The position numbers were made by a program, and so were the translations under genes. Source: Roseburia sp. (lineage in GTDB: Bacteria; Bacillota; Clostridia; Lachnospirales; Lachnospiraceae). From it: a stretch of DNA of 16,920 nucleotides. Every line of letters begins with the position of its first letter. Within the stretch, counting starts at the first letter, position 1. This document shows positions 6,426 to 13,346 of the stretch, piece after piece. The notes under the pieces were generated by a model. That model ran no database searches, was not told the DNA's origin, and saw only the letters and a list, made by a program, of their open reading frames with translations. The stretch is taken from assembly GCA_017626625.1 (NCBI GenBank), contig JAGAIK010000342.1, positions 1 to 16,920 on the forward strand. Direction: 5' to 3'.

Positions 6426-6737
6426 ATGGCATGTAAGCATTGTAAGTCAGAGGAAGAAGTGAAACACAAACAGCGTGAGGAAGCCGAGCGGAAAGACCTG
6501 ATTACGAGATTAAACCGTATCGAAGGGCAGGTGCGGGGCGTAAAGACCATGGTGGAGGAGAACCGTTACTGCGTGGACATTGTGACGCAGGTTTCGGCGA
6601 TACAGGCGGCGTTAAACAGTTTTAACAAGGAACTGTTGGCAAGGCATATCAAAACCTGTGTTTCCGATGACATCCGGGAGGGAAATGAGGAAGCGGTGGA
6701 CGAGCTGTGCGAGCTGCTGAAAAAATTAATGAAATAG
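6426..6737 (+). CDS. csoR: copper-sensing transcriptional repressor CsoR
   Basis: This 103-residue all-helical protein contains the family core RLNRIEGQVRGVKTMVEENRYCVDI. The copper-binding residues C49, H74 and C78 (RYCVDI; ARHIKTC) are all present, matching the Cys-His-Cys triad of Cu(I) sensors rather than formaldehyde or persulfide sensors of the same fold. An additional N-terminal CKHC motif (residues 3-6) could add a metal or thiol site and is often seen in Clostridia homologues (recalled). The protein represses its own operon through the operator at 6351-6367. It is followed by hairpin repeats and then copA. The stop codon lies inside the first repeat unit. Confidence 0.93.
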   Translation: MACKHCKSEEEVKHKQREEAERKDLITRLNRIEGQVRGVKTMVEENRYCVDIVTQVSAIQAALNSFNKELLARHIKTCVSDDIREGNEEAVDELCELLKKLMK

Positions 6738-6836
6738 CTGCAATATGCAGATGGCGAAAAAACAATGAAATAGCTGCAATATGCAGACAGTAAAAAGCAA
6801 TAAAATAGCTGCAATATGCAGATAATGTAAGAAAAG
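6731..6836 (+). repeat. three tandem 35-36-bp repeats with hairpins between csoR and copA
   Basis: Units begin at 6731, 6767 and 6802. Each opens with (G/A)AAATAG followed by the perfect palindromic hairpin CTGCA-ATA-TGCAG (6738-6750, 6774-6786, 6809-6821) and a more variable A-rich tail. The first unit includes the csoR stop codon, so the array looks like a duplication of the end of csoR plus its 3' flank. No T-run follows the hairpins, so they are not ordinary terminators. They may change stability or level of the upstream and downstream message. Confidence 0.9.
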
Positions 6837-6874
6837 AAGCGGGAAAGAATAGCGAGAATGGAGAGTGAGAATAA

Positions 6875-8314
6875 GTGAAAGAAAAATTTGACGTTACCGG
6901 CATGAGCTGTTCGGCATGTTCCGCCCACGTGGAAAAGAGCGTTTCCAAGGTGGAGGGGGTAAGCGGGGTCACGGTCAATCTGCTGACCAATAGTATGCAG
7001 GTGGAGTTTGACGATGCCAAAACCGATACCGGAAAGATTATAAAAGCGGTGGAAGAAGCCGGGTACGGTGCTTCTGTAAAAAGGGAACAGGGCAGTAGCC
7101 GGGGAAGGGAAACGCAGGAGGATGCCGTTTCCATACAGCAGAAAAATATTGCAGGAATGAAACGGCGGCTGGTGATTTCTGTCATTTTCTTAGTGCCCCT
7201 GATGTATGTTTCCATGGGACATATGTTTTATGAATGGCTGGGGATAGAACTGCCTCCTGTTACCCGGAATTATCTTTCCGGCAATGAAAATGCCGTGATT
7301 TACGCCTTTACCCAACTGTTGTTATTGCTGCCGATTTTGTTTGTAAATCAGAAATATTTCACAAACGGCTTTAAGACGCTGGCAAAGAAAAGTCCCAACA
7401 TGGACAGCCTCATTGCCATCGGAGCCACAGCCTCTATTGTCTATGGTATCTTTGCCATTTACCGGATTGGCTATGGTTTGGGTCATGGAGACATGGAAGT
7501 GGTTGCCCACTACAGGCATGATTTGTATTTCGAATCCGCGGGAATGATTTTAACCCTGATTACCGTGGGAAAATATCTGGAAACGAAATCCAAAGGTAAA
7601 ACCAGCGAAGCCATTACCAAGCTGATGAATTTAGCACCGAAAACGGTGACAGTGGTTCGGGACGGCACCGAGCAGGTGATTGACGCTGCGGATGTGGCGG
7701 CAGGAGATATTTTCCTTATCAAACCCGGGGAAGCGGTGGCGGTGGATGGCATCATTCTGGAGGGAAAATCCTCCTTTGACGAATCGGCAATTACCGGAGA
7801 GAGCATTCCGGTGTTGAAGCAGGAGGGGGACAAGGTGATTTCCGCCTCCATCAATAAAGCGGGGCTCATACGGGCGAAAGCCACCAGGGTGGGGAATGAT
7901 ACCACCATTTCCCAGATTATCCGTCTGGTGGAAGAGGCGTCCTCCAGCAAAGCTCCCATTGCAAGGCTGGCGGATAAGATTTCCGGTATTTTCGTTCCCA
8001 CCGTTATCGGCATTGCCCTTGTGACTTTTGCGGTATGGCTGCTTAGCGGTGCGGAGTTTGAATTTGCCATGTCAAGCGCCATTGCGGTGTTAGTCATTTC
8101 CTGTCCCTGCGCACTGGGGCTTGCTACCCCCGTGGCGATTATGGTGGGAACCGGAAAGGGTGCGGAAAACGGCATTTTGATAAAATCCGGCGAGGCGCTG
8201 GAGACGGCGCACCTCATTGATACGGTGGTGATGGATAAAACCGGAACCATTACCCATGGAAAACCTGTGGTGACGGACATTTTCTGCGGCGGGGGAGTGA
8301 CGGACATTTTCTGA
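6875..8314 (+). CDS. copA: Cu(I)-exporting P1B-type ATPase CopA, N-terminal part ending at premature TGA
   Basis: This part has 479 residues. It contains an N-terminal heavy-metal-associated domain with GMSCSAC (Cys12, Cys15), the first six membrane segments, the actuator motif TGES (residues 307-310), the copper-channel motif CPC (410-412) and the phosphorylation motif DKTGT with Asp454. The frame then hits TGA at 8312, inside the second unit of a 27-bp duplication, and another TGA at 8321. The nucleotide-binding and hinge regions follow in the same frame from 8324. The start is GTG 6875 with GGAG (6860-6863) upstream. Without the rest this part cannot hydrolyse ATP. It may be one half of a split enzyme, a disrupted gene, or a strain or sequence-level variant. 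It is co-transcribed with csoR. Confidence 0.9.
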   Translation: MKEKFDVTGMSCSACSAHVEKSVSKVEGVSGVTVNLLTNSMQVEFDDAKTDTGKIIKAVEEAGYGASVKREQGSSRGRETQEDAVSIQQKNIAGMKRRLVISVIFLVPLMYVSMGHMFYEWLGIELPPVTRNYLSGNENAVIYAFTQLLLLLPILFVNQKYFTNGFKTLAKKSPNMDSLIAIGATASIVYGIFAIYRIGYGLGHGDMEVVAHYRHDLYFESAGMILTLITVGKYLETKSKGKTSEAITKLMNLAPKTVTVVRDGTEQVIDAADVAAGDIFLIKPGEAVAVDGIILEGKSSFDESAITGESIPVLKQEGDKVISASINKAGLIRAKATRVGNDTTISQIIRLVEEASSSKAPIARLADKISGIFVPTVIGIALVTFAVWLLSGAEFEFAMSSAIAVLVISCPCALGLATPVAIMVGTGKGAENGILIKSGEALETAHLIDTVVMDKTGTITHGKPVVTDIFCGGGVTDIF

Positions 8315-8331
8315 GGCGGGTGAGTGACGGA
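8270..8331 (+). repeat. 27-bp tandem duplication carrying both in-frame stops in copA
   Basis: Unit 1 (8270-8296) reads VTDIFCGGG in frame. Unit 2 (8297-8323) is identical except for C to A, turning TGC into TGA at 8312-8314, and G to T, turning GGA into TGA at 8321-8323. A third partial copy (GTGACGGA, 8324-8331) follows. Twenty-five of 27 bases match. Removing unit 2 would give an uninterrupted frame GKPVVTDIFCGGGVTEKEL, matching the usual family layout. Confidence 0.92.
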
Positions 8332-9568
8332 GAAGGAATTGCACACCATTGCAGGAAGCCTTGAAAAGGGCAGTGAACATCCGTTGGCGGAGGCGATAGT
8401 CGGGTATTGTGAGAAAAAGCAGATTTTCCTTGAGAAAGTGACGGAGTTTCAGGCGTCCTTCGGAAAAGGCATCGAGGGCTGTGTCTCATTGAAAACGCAG
8501 ACAGGAGACGCCGCGCCCGGAAAATATTTTGCCGGAAACGAGAAATTGTTAGAAGAGAAAAAAATACCGGTTTCCAAAGAGGTAAGGGCGCAGATGTTAG
8601 CCCTCTCGAAAGAGGGAAAAACACCGCTGCTGTTTGCAGACGAAGAGAAGGTAATCGGGGTCATTGCCGTGGCGGATGTGGTGAAAGCTACCAGCAAAGA
8701 GGCGGTGCGGCAGTTTAAGGAAGAGGGCATTCACGTGATTATGCTCACCGGAGACAATGAGGTGACGGCACAGGCAATCCAAAATCAGGTGGGGATTGAC
8801 GAGGTCATCGCCGGAGTGCTGCCTACCCAGAAGGAAGAAAAGATTTCTGCTTTGAAACATGCAGGTCACCGGGTGGCAATGATTGGCGACGGTATCAACG
8901 ACGCCCCGGCGTTAGCTTCGGCAGATGTGGGAATTGCCATCGGGGCAGGCACCGACGTTGCCATTGAGAGCGCTGATATTGTTTTGATGAAAAATGACCT
9001 TTTAGATGCGGTAGGGGCGCTGCGGCTTAGCAAAGCGGTCATCCGCAATATCAAACAGAACTTATTCTGGGCGTTTTTCTATAACAGTATCGGTATTCCC
9101 CTGGCGGCGGGGCTGCTTTATCCCTTATGGGGGATTCGGTTAAATCCCATGTTCGGTGCAGCCGCAATGAGCTTAAGCAGCGTATGCGTTGTTACAAATG
9201 CGCTGCGGTTAAAGACGGTGAAGCTTCATAAGAAAAGCGCTGCCGGACAGGAGTTTGGGGCAGAGGCAGAACAGAACCATGAAATTCAACCGGAGGCGGT
9301 TTCTGTACAGCTTTCGGAAGAACATAAAAACACAGTGCAAAGAGAGGAGAAAGAAACCATGACAACAACATTAAACATTGAAGGAATGATGTGTGCACAC
9401 TGCCAGGGCAGAGTGGAAAAGGCGTTGAAAAAGGTGCCGGGGGTGACGGAGGTTACGGTAAGCCTGGAAGCCAAAAATGCGGTAGTTACCGCAGAGGATG
9501 GCGTTTCCACCGATACCTTAAAGGCGGCGGTGGTGGACGCCGGTTACGAGGTGACATCTGTGGCATAA
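8324..9568 (+). CDS. copA: CopA C-terminal part (nucleotide-binding, hinge, last membrane helices) fused to a CopZ-like domain
   Basis: This continues in the same frame as the upstream part, 414 residues from GTG 8324. It has the SEHPLAEAI motif (His19, Pro20) for ATP binding, MLTGDN, the hinge MIGDGINDAPAL, and the last two helices with FYNSIGIPLAAG and a MSLSSVCVVTNALRL end that completes the copper site. A charged linker and a heavy-metal-associated domain (GMMCAHC) follow. All motifs are intact, so it shows no decay. GAGG (8313-8316) lies 7 bases before the GTG, and the stop codon TGA directly abuts it, so translational coupling with the first part is plausible. Alternatively the full ATPase was recently broken and this part is not made. 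Confidence 0.85.
   Translation: MTEKELHTIAGSLEKGSEHPLAEAIVGYCEKKQIFLEKVTEFQASFGKGIEGCVSLKTQTGDAAPGKYFAGNEKLLEEKKIPVSKEVRAQMLALSKEGKTPLLFADEEKVIGVIAVADVVKATSKEAVRQFKEEGIHVIMLTGDNEVTAQAIQNQVGIDEVIAGVLPTQKEEKISALKHAGHRVAMIGDGINDAPALASADVGIAIGAGTDVAIESADIVLMKNDLLDAVGALRLSKAVIRNIKQNLFWAFFYNSIGIPLAAGLLYPLWGIRLNPMFGAAAMSLSSVCVVTNALRLKTVKLHKKSAAGQEFGAEAEQNHEIQPEAVSVQLSEEHKNTVQREEKETMTTTLNIEGMMCAHCQGRVEKALKKVPGVTEVTVSLEAKNAVVTAEDGVSTDTLKAAVVDAGYEVTSVA
9359..9568 (+). CDS. possible internal start releasing the CopZ-like chaperone domain
   Basis: ATG 9359 is in frame with the copA C-terminal part (its codon 346) and is preceded by AGGAG (9345-9349) with 9 bases of spacing. The 69-residue product MTTTLNIEGMMCAHCQGRVE... 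is a complete CopZ-type copper chaperone with a CxxC site and a typical start. CopZ delivers Cu(I) to CopA in Firmicutes. Whether the site is used as a start inside the longer gene is inferred from the sequence alone. Confidence 0.45.
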   Translation: MTTTLNIEGMMCAHCQGRVEKALKKVPGVTEVTVSLEAKNAVVTAEDGVSTDTLKAAVVDAGYEVTSVA

Positions 9569-9574
9569 CAGGAG

Positions 9575-9608
9575 AGAGGGGGCAGCCGTTTACCCGGCTT
9601 CCCCCTCT
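9575..9608. terminator. hairpin between convergent copA and MCP genes
   Basis: AGAGGGGG-CA-GCCG (9575-9588) pairs with CGGC-TT-CCCCCTCT (9595-9608) with one mismatch. There is no long T-run on either strand, so it is a weak or bidirectional stop. Its right arm is part of the copied end of the 51-residue gene. Confidence 0.55.
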
Positions 9609-9634
9609 TCTGCGATTTGCTCTAATACGCGGAT
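9590..9634 (-). pseudogene. truncated copy of the 3' end of the 51-residue gene
   Basis: The minus strand reads IRVLEQIAEEGEAG then TAA, matching the last codons IRVLEQIVEEGEAE of the small gene at 11656-11811. At DNA level 35 of 38 bases are identical (9597-9634 against 11663-11700). The similarity begins within two bases of the chemotaxis-receptor stop codon and is in another frame, so it is a fragment rather than part of the receptor. Confidence 0.75.
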
Positions 9635-9635
9635 A

Positions 9636-11417
9636 TTACAGTTTAAACAGTTTCATATTTTCGGATAAGGTGCGTACGTTATCCGACAGGGAATTTACCA
9701 AAGCGGAGGAGCGCATAACCACGTTTTCAAGCTCCGTTGCCATGGCGGAAGTCTCTTCCGTGGAGGAGGCGTTGTCGGTGGCAAGGTGATTTAAGGTGCT
9801 GATGCTCTCCGTAATCATTTCACGCTGTGCATTAACGTTCTGAATCTTTGCAGTAATGGTCTGAATAGAGGTCATGCAGGCATCTAAAGCATCCCTCAGT
9901 TCATGGAACATGGTTCTGGTGCTCTGCAGTGCATTTGCCTGGGTTTCAGAAGCTTCATTCATTTCACGCATAATGTCCATGGATTTTGCAGAATTTGCCG
10001 TTAATTCGGTAATAATGGTATTGATTTCCTGGACGGTTGCATCAGACTGGGTAGCAAGGCTTCCGATTTCTTCTGCCACGACTGCGAATCCGCGTCCTGC
10101 TTCTCCGGCTCTTGCAGCTTCAATGGAAGCATTCAGGGACAGAAGATTCGTCTGGGAAGCAATTTCTCCGATTAAGGTAGCGGCAGTACTGATTTTTGTA
10201 ACAGATTCATTGGTGCTTGCCGTCTGGTGGTACATGGAATCAATATCGGATTTTGTTTTGGTGGTAATCTCAATCAGTTCTTGTAAAGTGTCCATAGATT
10301 TTATGGAACGGTCCTGCATAATCTGTGAGTTTCGTTCCAGGGCTTCCACTTCTTCAGAAGTATTCTGGATGCCCGCAGCCATTTCTTCGACATTTTCAGA
10401 AGCGGTGGCAGTGGAAATTGCCTGTGAATTTGTGTTTTCTGCAATCTCACCGATGGCAGTGGAAACATTCTGGATGGATTCATTCATACTGTTGAAATTC
10501 TGAGTAAATTCTGTGACGGCACCCTCTAATTCATGGGAAGCAGCGTCAATATTGGAAATCAGTCCTACAATCTGTTTTTGAGCCGTATTCAGCGCCCCGG
10601 CAGTTTTGCCTAATTCACTTCCGTCATTGACATCTACGGCTGTGGATAAATCGCCGCCGGAAATACGGTTGGCAAATCCCTGAATCTGGAACAGCGGGCG
10701 GCAAATGGAATTGCCAAAGAGGTTTGCAATAAACATAACGGCAACGGCAATAATAATGCCGATAACAACAATGGTAATAATCAGCGTATTTTCCTGCTGG
10801 TGAATTGCAGATTTGGAATTTTGCATAGTAGCTTCCATATCATCTACATAATTTCCGGTGGAGATAGCCCAGCCCCAGGGCTCAAACATTTGGGAATAAG
10901 CAATTTTGGGCGCTACGGTAACGCCGTCGGATTTTGTGAAATAAAATTCATTGTAGCCGCCGCCATCTGCACCGGTGCAGACCTTCATGATTTCCTGAAT
11001 AATCATGACGCCGTTCTGGTCTTCAAGCTCGTAACGGTTGTTGCCCTCCTGCTCCGGTAAAATCGGATGCATGATCAGGGTATAGTCGCTGGCGTCAATC
11101 CAGAAGTAGCCGCTTCCGTCGTCGCCATAGCGCATGGCGCGGATAATCTCGGCGGCTTCTGTTTTGGCAGCCTCCTCCGTCAAGGCTTCGCTTTCAACTT
11201 TGGCGTATTCCGCTTCCAGAACGGAAATGACGGATTGTACCTGAGATTTGATTTCGGTATTATAGCCGTCAAGCATAGCTGTTTCATAATTGGTGTTTGC
11301 CATGCGGGACATGGATTTAATACTGTAGACGGAGACAGCACCGATGACAAGAACGGAAACAACCACAATAAAAAGGCACATAATGATAAGAGAACGTTTG
11401 ACACTTTTGTTTTTCAT
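9636..11417 (-). CDS. methyl-accepting chemotaxis protein with single Cache sensor domain
   Basis: The 593-residue receptor has membrane helix 1 at residues 9-33, an extracytoplasmic sCache-type domain at about 38-205 ([20 protein letters not shown], then [10 protein letters not shown] and [10 protein letters not shown]), helix 2 at 211-235, a HAMP linker at about 237-290 and a long signalling coiled coil. Its tip, about residues 418-452, contains [20 protein letters not shown] and [13 protein letters not shown], which bind CheA/CheW. Cache domains of this type often sense small organic acids. The ligand here is unknown. AAGGGGG lies about 10 bases before the ATG. A TATAAT is present at 11482-11477 (minus strand) but without a good -35. 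No che or flagellar genes are visible in this window. Confidence 0.93.
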   Translation of the reverse strand: MKNKSVKRSLIIMCLFIVVVSVLVIGAVSVYSIKSMSRMANTNYETAMLDGYNTEIKSQVQSVISVLEAEYAKVESEALTEEAAKTEAAEIIRAMRYGDDGSGYFWIDASDYTLIMHPILPEQEGNNRYELEDQNGVMIIQEIMKVCTGADGGGYNEFYFTKSDGVTVAPKIAYSQMFEPWGWAISTGNYVDDMEATMQNSKSAIHQQENTLIITIVVIGIIIAVAVMFIANLFGNSICRPLFQIQGFANRISGGDLSTAVDVNDGSELGKTAGALNTAQKQIVGLISNIDAASHELEGAVTEFTQNFNSMNESIQNVSTAIGEIAENTNSQAISTATASENVEEMAAGIQNTSEEVEALERNSQIMQDRSIKSMDTLQELIEITTKTKSDIDSMYHQTASTNESVTKISTAATLIGEIASQTNLLSLNASIEAARAGEAGRGFAVVAEEIGSLATQSDATVQEINTIITELTANSAKSMDIMREMNEASETQANALQSTRTMFHELRDALDACMTSIQTITAKIQNVNAQREMITESISTLNHLATDNASSTEETSAMATELENVVMRSSALVNSLSDNVRTLSENMKLFKL

Positions 11418-11590
11418 AAATAAAAACCCCCTTTTGTATATTAAAATTCATGTCAAAGTATCCGTTTAATAATCATATTATAGTACTTTATAACTAAAAA
11501 TAATAGGGGGAAACAACGAAAACAAACGAAAATGAAGGAACAGGAAAGCCGGGAGACTGCCTGCAGGGGAGGAAAAGAATATATGACAAA

Positions 11591-11616
11591 GCGGCATAGC
11601 CAAAAGGCTATGCCGC
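11591..11616 (-). terminator. strong hairpin downstream of the 51-residue gene
   Basis: GCGGCATAGCC-AAAA-GGCTATGCCGC is an 11-bp perfect stem with a 4-base loop. Read on the minus strand it is followed by TTTGTC, a short T-tract. It would end the 51-residue gene transcript before the receptor gene. The rest of 11418-11655 holds only the receptor leader; nothing else was supported. Confidence 0.7.
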
Positions 11617-11655
11617 TCTGCGGTAATAAAATTATTTCCTTATGGGTGTGCTGCT

Positions 11656-11811
11656 TTATTCAGCTTCCCCCTCTTCTACAATCTGCTCTAATACGCGGAT
11701 TAAATCCTGCATATTATTGAGCTGGACATTTCGTTCCAAAATCAGATTTTTCAAATCAACAGACAAGGTTTCGAATTTGTCCGCAATCGCAGGTGAAACA
11801 TAAGATGCCAT
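11656..11811 (-). CDS. 51-residue small protein of unknown function
   Basis: I do not recognise a named family. The protein begins MASYVSPAIADKFETLSVDL, continues with LKNLILERNVQLNNMQDLI and ends EQIVEEGEAE. It is predicted helical and acidic, with no membrane segment or Cys. Support for a real gene: AGGAG on the minus strand (11826-11822) lies 10 bases before the ATG, the strong hairpin 11591-11616 follows, and a partial copy of its end occurs at 9590-9634 with mainly silent or conservative changes (Ile to Ile, Gln to Gln, Val to Ala). It lies behind tRNA-Ser and may be read through from the tRNA promoter, as no separate promoter was seen. Confidence 0.7.
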   Translation of the reverse strand: MASYVSPAIADKFETLSVDLKNLILERNVQLNNMQDLIRVLEQIVEEGEAE

Positions 11812-11898
11812 AAAAAGAATGCTCCTTTCCCTAAAAATTTACTGAGGTTAGCATATGTATTTTGGGAAAAAATATGTCTCTTTTATGGTTTTAGAGAG

Positions 11899-11988
11899 CG
11901 GAGACGAAGGGATTCGAACCCTCGTGCCCCAAAAGAGAGGCCAACGCATTTCGAGTGCGCCCCGTTATGACCACTTCGATACGTCTCC
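11899..11988 (-). tRNA. tRNA-Ser (anticodon CGA)
   Basis: A 90-base minus-strand gene. The acceptor stem GGAGACG (11988-11982) pairs with CGTCTCC (11906-11900) and the discriminator is G. The anticodon stem GCGCA/TGCGT encloses the loop CTCGAAA with anticodon CGA, reading UCG. The long variable arm and GGTTCGAATCC T-loop region are typical of serine tRNA. CCA is not encoded. A weak hairpin (TCTCT/AGAGA) and T-run follow near 11870-11895. Confidence 0.95.
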
Positions 11989-11997
11989 GTAAAAACT

Positions 11998-12025
11998 ATT
12001 ATAACACATTTTATGGAATTTGCAA
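11998..12025 (-). promoter_or_regulatory. tRNA-Ser promoter
   Basis: On the minus strand TTGCAA (12025-12020), a 16-base spacer and TATAAT (12003-11998) precede the tRNA by about 10 bases. Its -35 lies within the last codons of the methyltransferase gene. Nearly the same sequence precedes tRNA-Pro at 12986-13013. Confidence 0.75.
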
Positions 12026-12808
12026 AATATCTACGGTATGTCCGCTGGCACCCATCAAATCCATGCGTTCACAGGTGGCAAGATGGTAGTCGATAAAATG
12101 GGAAAATTCCTCTTCGGTCAGGGCATTTAGGTAGGGGCGGATATAGTTGGCGGCACCGTCCGCCGCAATCACCTTCAGGCGGGTCAGTCCCGATTCTTTA
12201 TTGAGGTCGTCCATATCTTCAAGGCGTACCATGCTGTAGAGTGCATTTGCCTTTTTGGTGCAGTGGTAGGTGTCGTCAAGCATTCCGGTTTCTAAGGCTT
12301 CGTTGATGTGTTTTTCCTTGAAGGCATAGGTGATGACGCTGAATTCATTCATGATATAGGCGGCGAGAAGAACACCGCCGGATTTTGTCACACGTTTTGC
12401 CTCGGAGAGGGCGGCAAGTTTTTCCTCCCTGGAGTGAAGGTGGTACAGGGGACCGAATAACAGGGTGACGTCAAAGGTGTCGTCGGTAAATCGGGAGAGC
12501 TTCATGGCATTTCCCTGATAGGCTTTTACCAGGCTGCTTTTCTGTTTGAGCCTGCCCAGATTGTGCTTTACCAATTCCACCGCAGTAACGTCATAGCCTT
12601 CCTCTGCCAGAGGGATGGAGTATCGCCCGGTTCCGGCACCTAAGTCTAAAAGTTTTATTTCGTTTTTGGGTTTTCCGGTGCGGGCGGCGGTATTTTCCAA
12701 ATATTCGTGAATATATTTCATGGAAGTGATAAATTCCACCTGACCGTGGCGGCTGTTTAAGCGCTTTTCTTCGTTGAATTTATTGTAATAGGCTTCTAAT
12801 TCTGTCAA
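12011..12808 (-). CDS. class I SAM-dependent methyltransferase
   Basis: The 265-residue soluble protein has the SAM-binding motif I LLDLGAGTGRYS (residues 53-64), an acidic residue at the end of strand 2 (VTAVELV, Glu78), and motif IV/V segments TFDVTLLFGPLYHL and EAKRVTKSGGVLLAAY. The fold is the UbiE/Methyltransf_11 type; the substrate cannot be inferred. It starts with TTG 12808, supported by AGGAG (12820-12816) at 7 bases and by the lack of an in-frame ATG nearby. The gene ends 22 bases before tRNA-Ser. The gap 12821-12980 upstream holds a short direct repeat (ATCATTGAAAA twice near 12911 and 12933) but no clear gene. Confidence 0.88.
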   Translation of the reverse strand: MTELEAYYNKFNEEKRLNSRHGQVEFITSMKYIHEYLENTAARTGKPKNEIKLLDLGAGTGRYSIPLAEEGYDVTAVELVKHNLGRLKQKSSLVKAYQGNAMKLSRFTDDTFDVTLLFGPLYHLHSREEKLAALSEAKRVTKSGGVLLAAYIMNEFSVITYAFKEKHINEALETGMLDDTYHCTKKANALYSMVRLEDMDDLNKESGLTRLKVIAADGAANYIRPYLNALTEEEFSHFIDYHLATCERMDLMGASGHTVDILQIP

Positions 12809-12985
12809 ACTGGTACTCCTTTTTATAAATTTTGAAAAATAATGATGGACTGCTGTGCTTCAAACAGATGAGAAAAAGCTGTGTGTGCAGCAGGTACTTG
12901 AAGAAATGTTATCATTGAAAAGAAGATTTTACAATCATTGAAAAAACTTTTGCTCCAAAATACGCTGATTTTTAAAAATTTTTGT

Positions 12986-13013
12986 TTGCAAATCCGGAAA
13001 AATGTGTTATAGT
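12986..13013 (+). promoter_or_regulatory. tRNA-Pro promoter
   Basis: TTGCAA (12986-12991), a 16-base spacer and TATAGT (13008-13013) lie 9 bases before the tRNA. The sequence TTTGCAAAT-N5-AAAATGTGTTATA is shared with the tRNA-Ser promoter. Confidence 0.75.
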
Positions 13014-13022
13014 ATAGGTCTA

Positions 13023-13096
13023 CGGGGTATGGCGTAGTTTGGTAGCGCGCACGGCTGGGGGCCGTGAGGTCGCAGGTTCAAATCCTGTTACCCCGA
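13023..13096 (+). tRNA. tRNA-Pro (anticodon GGG)
   Basis: A 74-base gene. The acceptor CGGGGTA pairs with TACCCCG, with discriminator A. The anticodon stem CACGG/CCGTG encloses the loop CTGGGGG with anticodon GGG. GGTTCAAATCC forms the T arm. CCA is not encoded, and a T-run follows directly. Confidence 0.95.
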
Positions 13097-13153
13097 TTTT
13101 TTCATAAGAACGGAAAGCTTTGGTATGAGCGGAAGGTGACCTGGCACGGAAAG

Positions 13154-13181
13154 GAGCACTCCATTTTGGGGTGCTCTTTTT
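13154..13181 (+). terminator. intrinsic terminator downstream of tRNA-Pro
   Basis: GAGCACTCC (13154-13162), the loop ATTTT and GGGGTGCTC (13168-13176) are followed by five T. It ends the tRNA-Pro transcript after a 3' trailer of about 85 bases. Confidence 0.8.
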
Positions 13182-13240
13182 CTGATTGTTCGGAGTGAGA
13201 AAGACATAGAGGAATGTGAGGAAAATGTAAATCAAATTGC

Positions 13241-13269
13241 TTGACAGTCCCGCACAGGATAGATATTAT
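13241..13269 (+). promoter_or_regulatory. strong sigma-A promoter 210 bases upstream of the Rpn gene
   Basis: TTGACA (13241-13246), 17 bases and TATTAT (13264-13269) form a near-consensus promoter, with an overlapping TATAAT at 13267. It would start a leader of about 200 bases before the Rpn-type gene. Confidence 0.75.
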
Positions 13270-13346
13270 AATAGTAGCTGATTGATTGTATGTAAGGTAT
13301 CCTTTTAAAAATGTGTTTTTTTTGATGAAATAGTTATTATTTACAA

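Noticed and set aside
6731..6836. CRISPR array between csoR and copA.
   Set aside because: Spacers are short, A-rich and similar to each other, with only three units and no cas genes. It is a tandem duplication.
8297..8323. Selenocysteine or programmed TGA read-through in copA.
   Set aside because: The second TGA replaces a Gly codon, not Cys, and both lie in an extra duplicated unit. No SECIS-like hairpin was evident. Mutation in a surplus repeat explains it more simply.
7510..8349. 279-codon minus-strand reading frame opposite copA.
   Set aside because: It is a shadow of the copper ATPase: no ribosome binding site, no recognisable domain, and the plus frame has all family motifs.
9874..10503. 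209-codon plus-strand frame inside the chemotaxis receptor.
   Set aside because: It is the antisense shadow of the receptor's signalling coiled coil and has no independent signals.
13020..13235. Minus-strand reading frame of 71 codons ending TGFEPATSRPPAVRATKL.
   Set aside because: It is the antisense of tRNA-Pro. This peptide is a well-known spurious prediction opposite tRNA genes.
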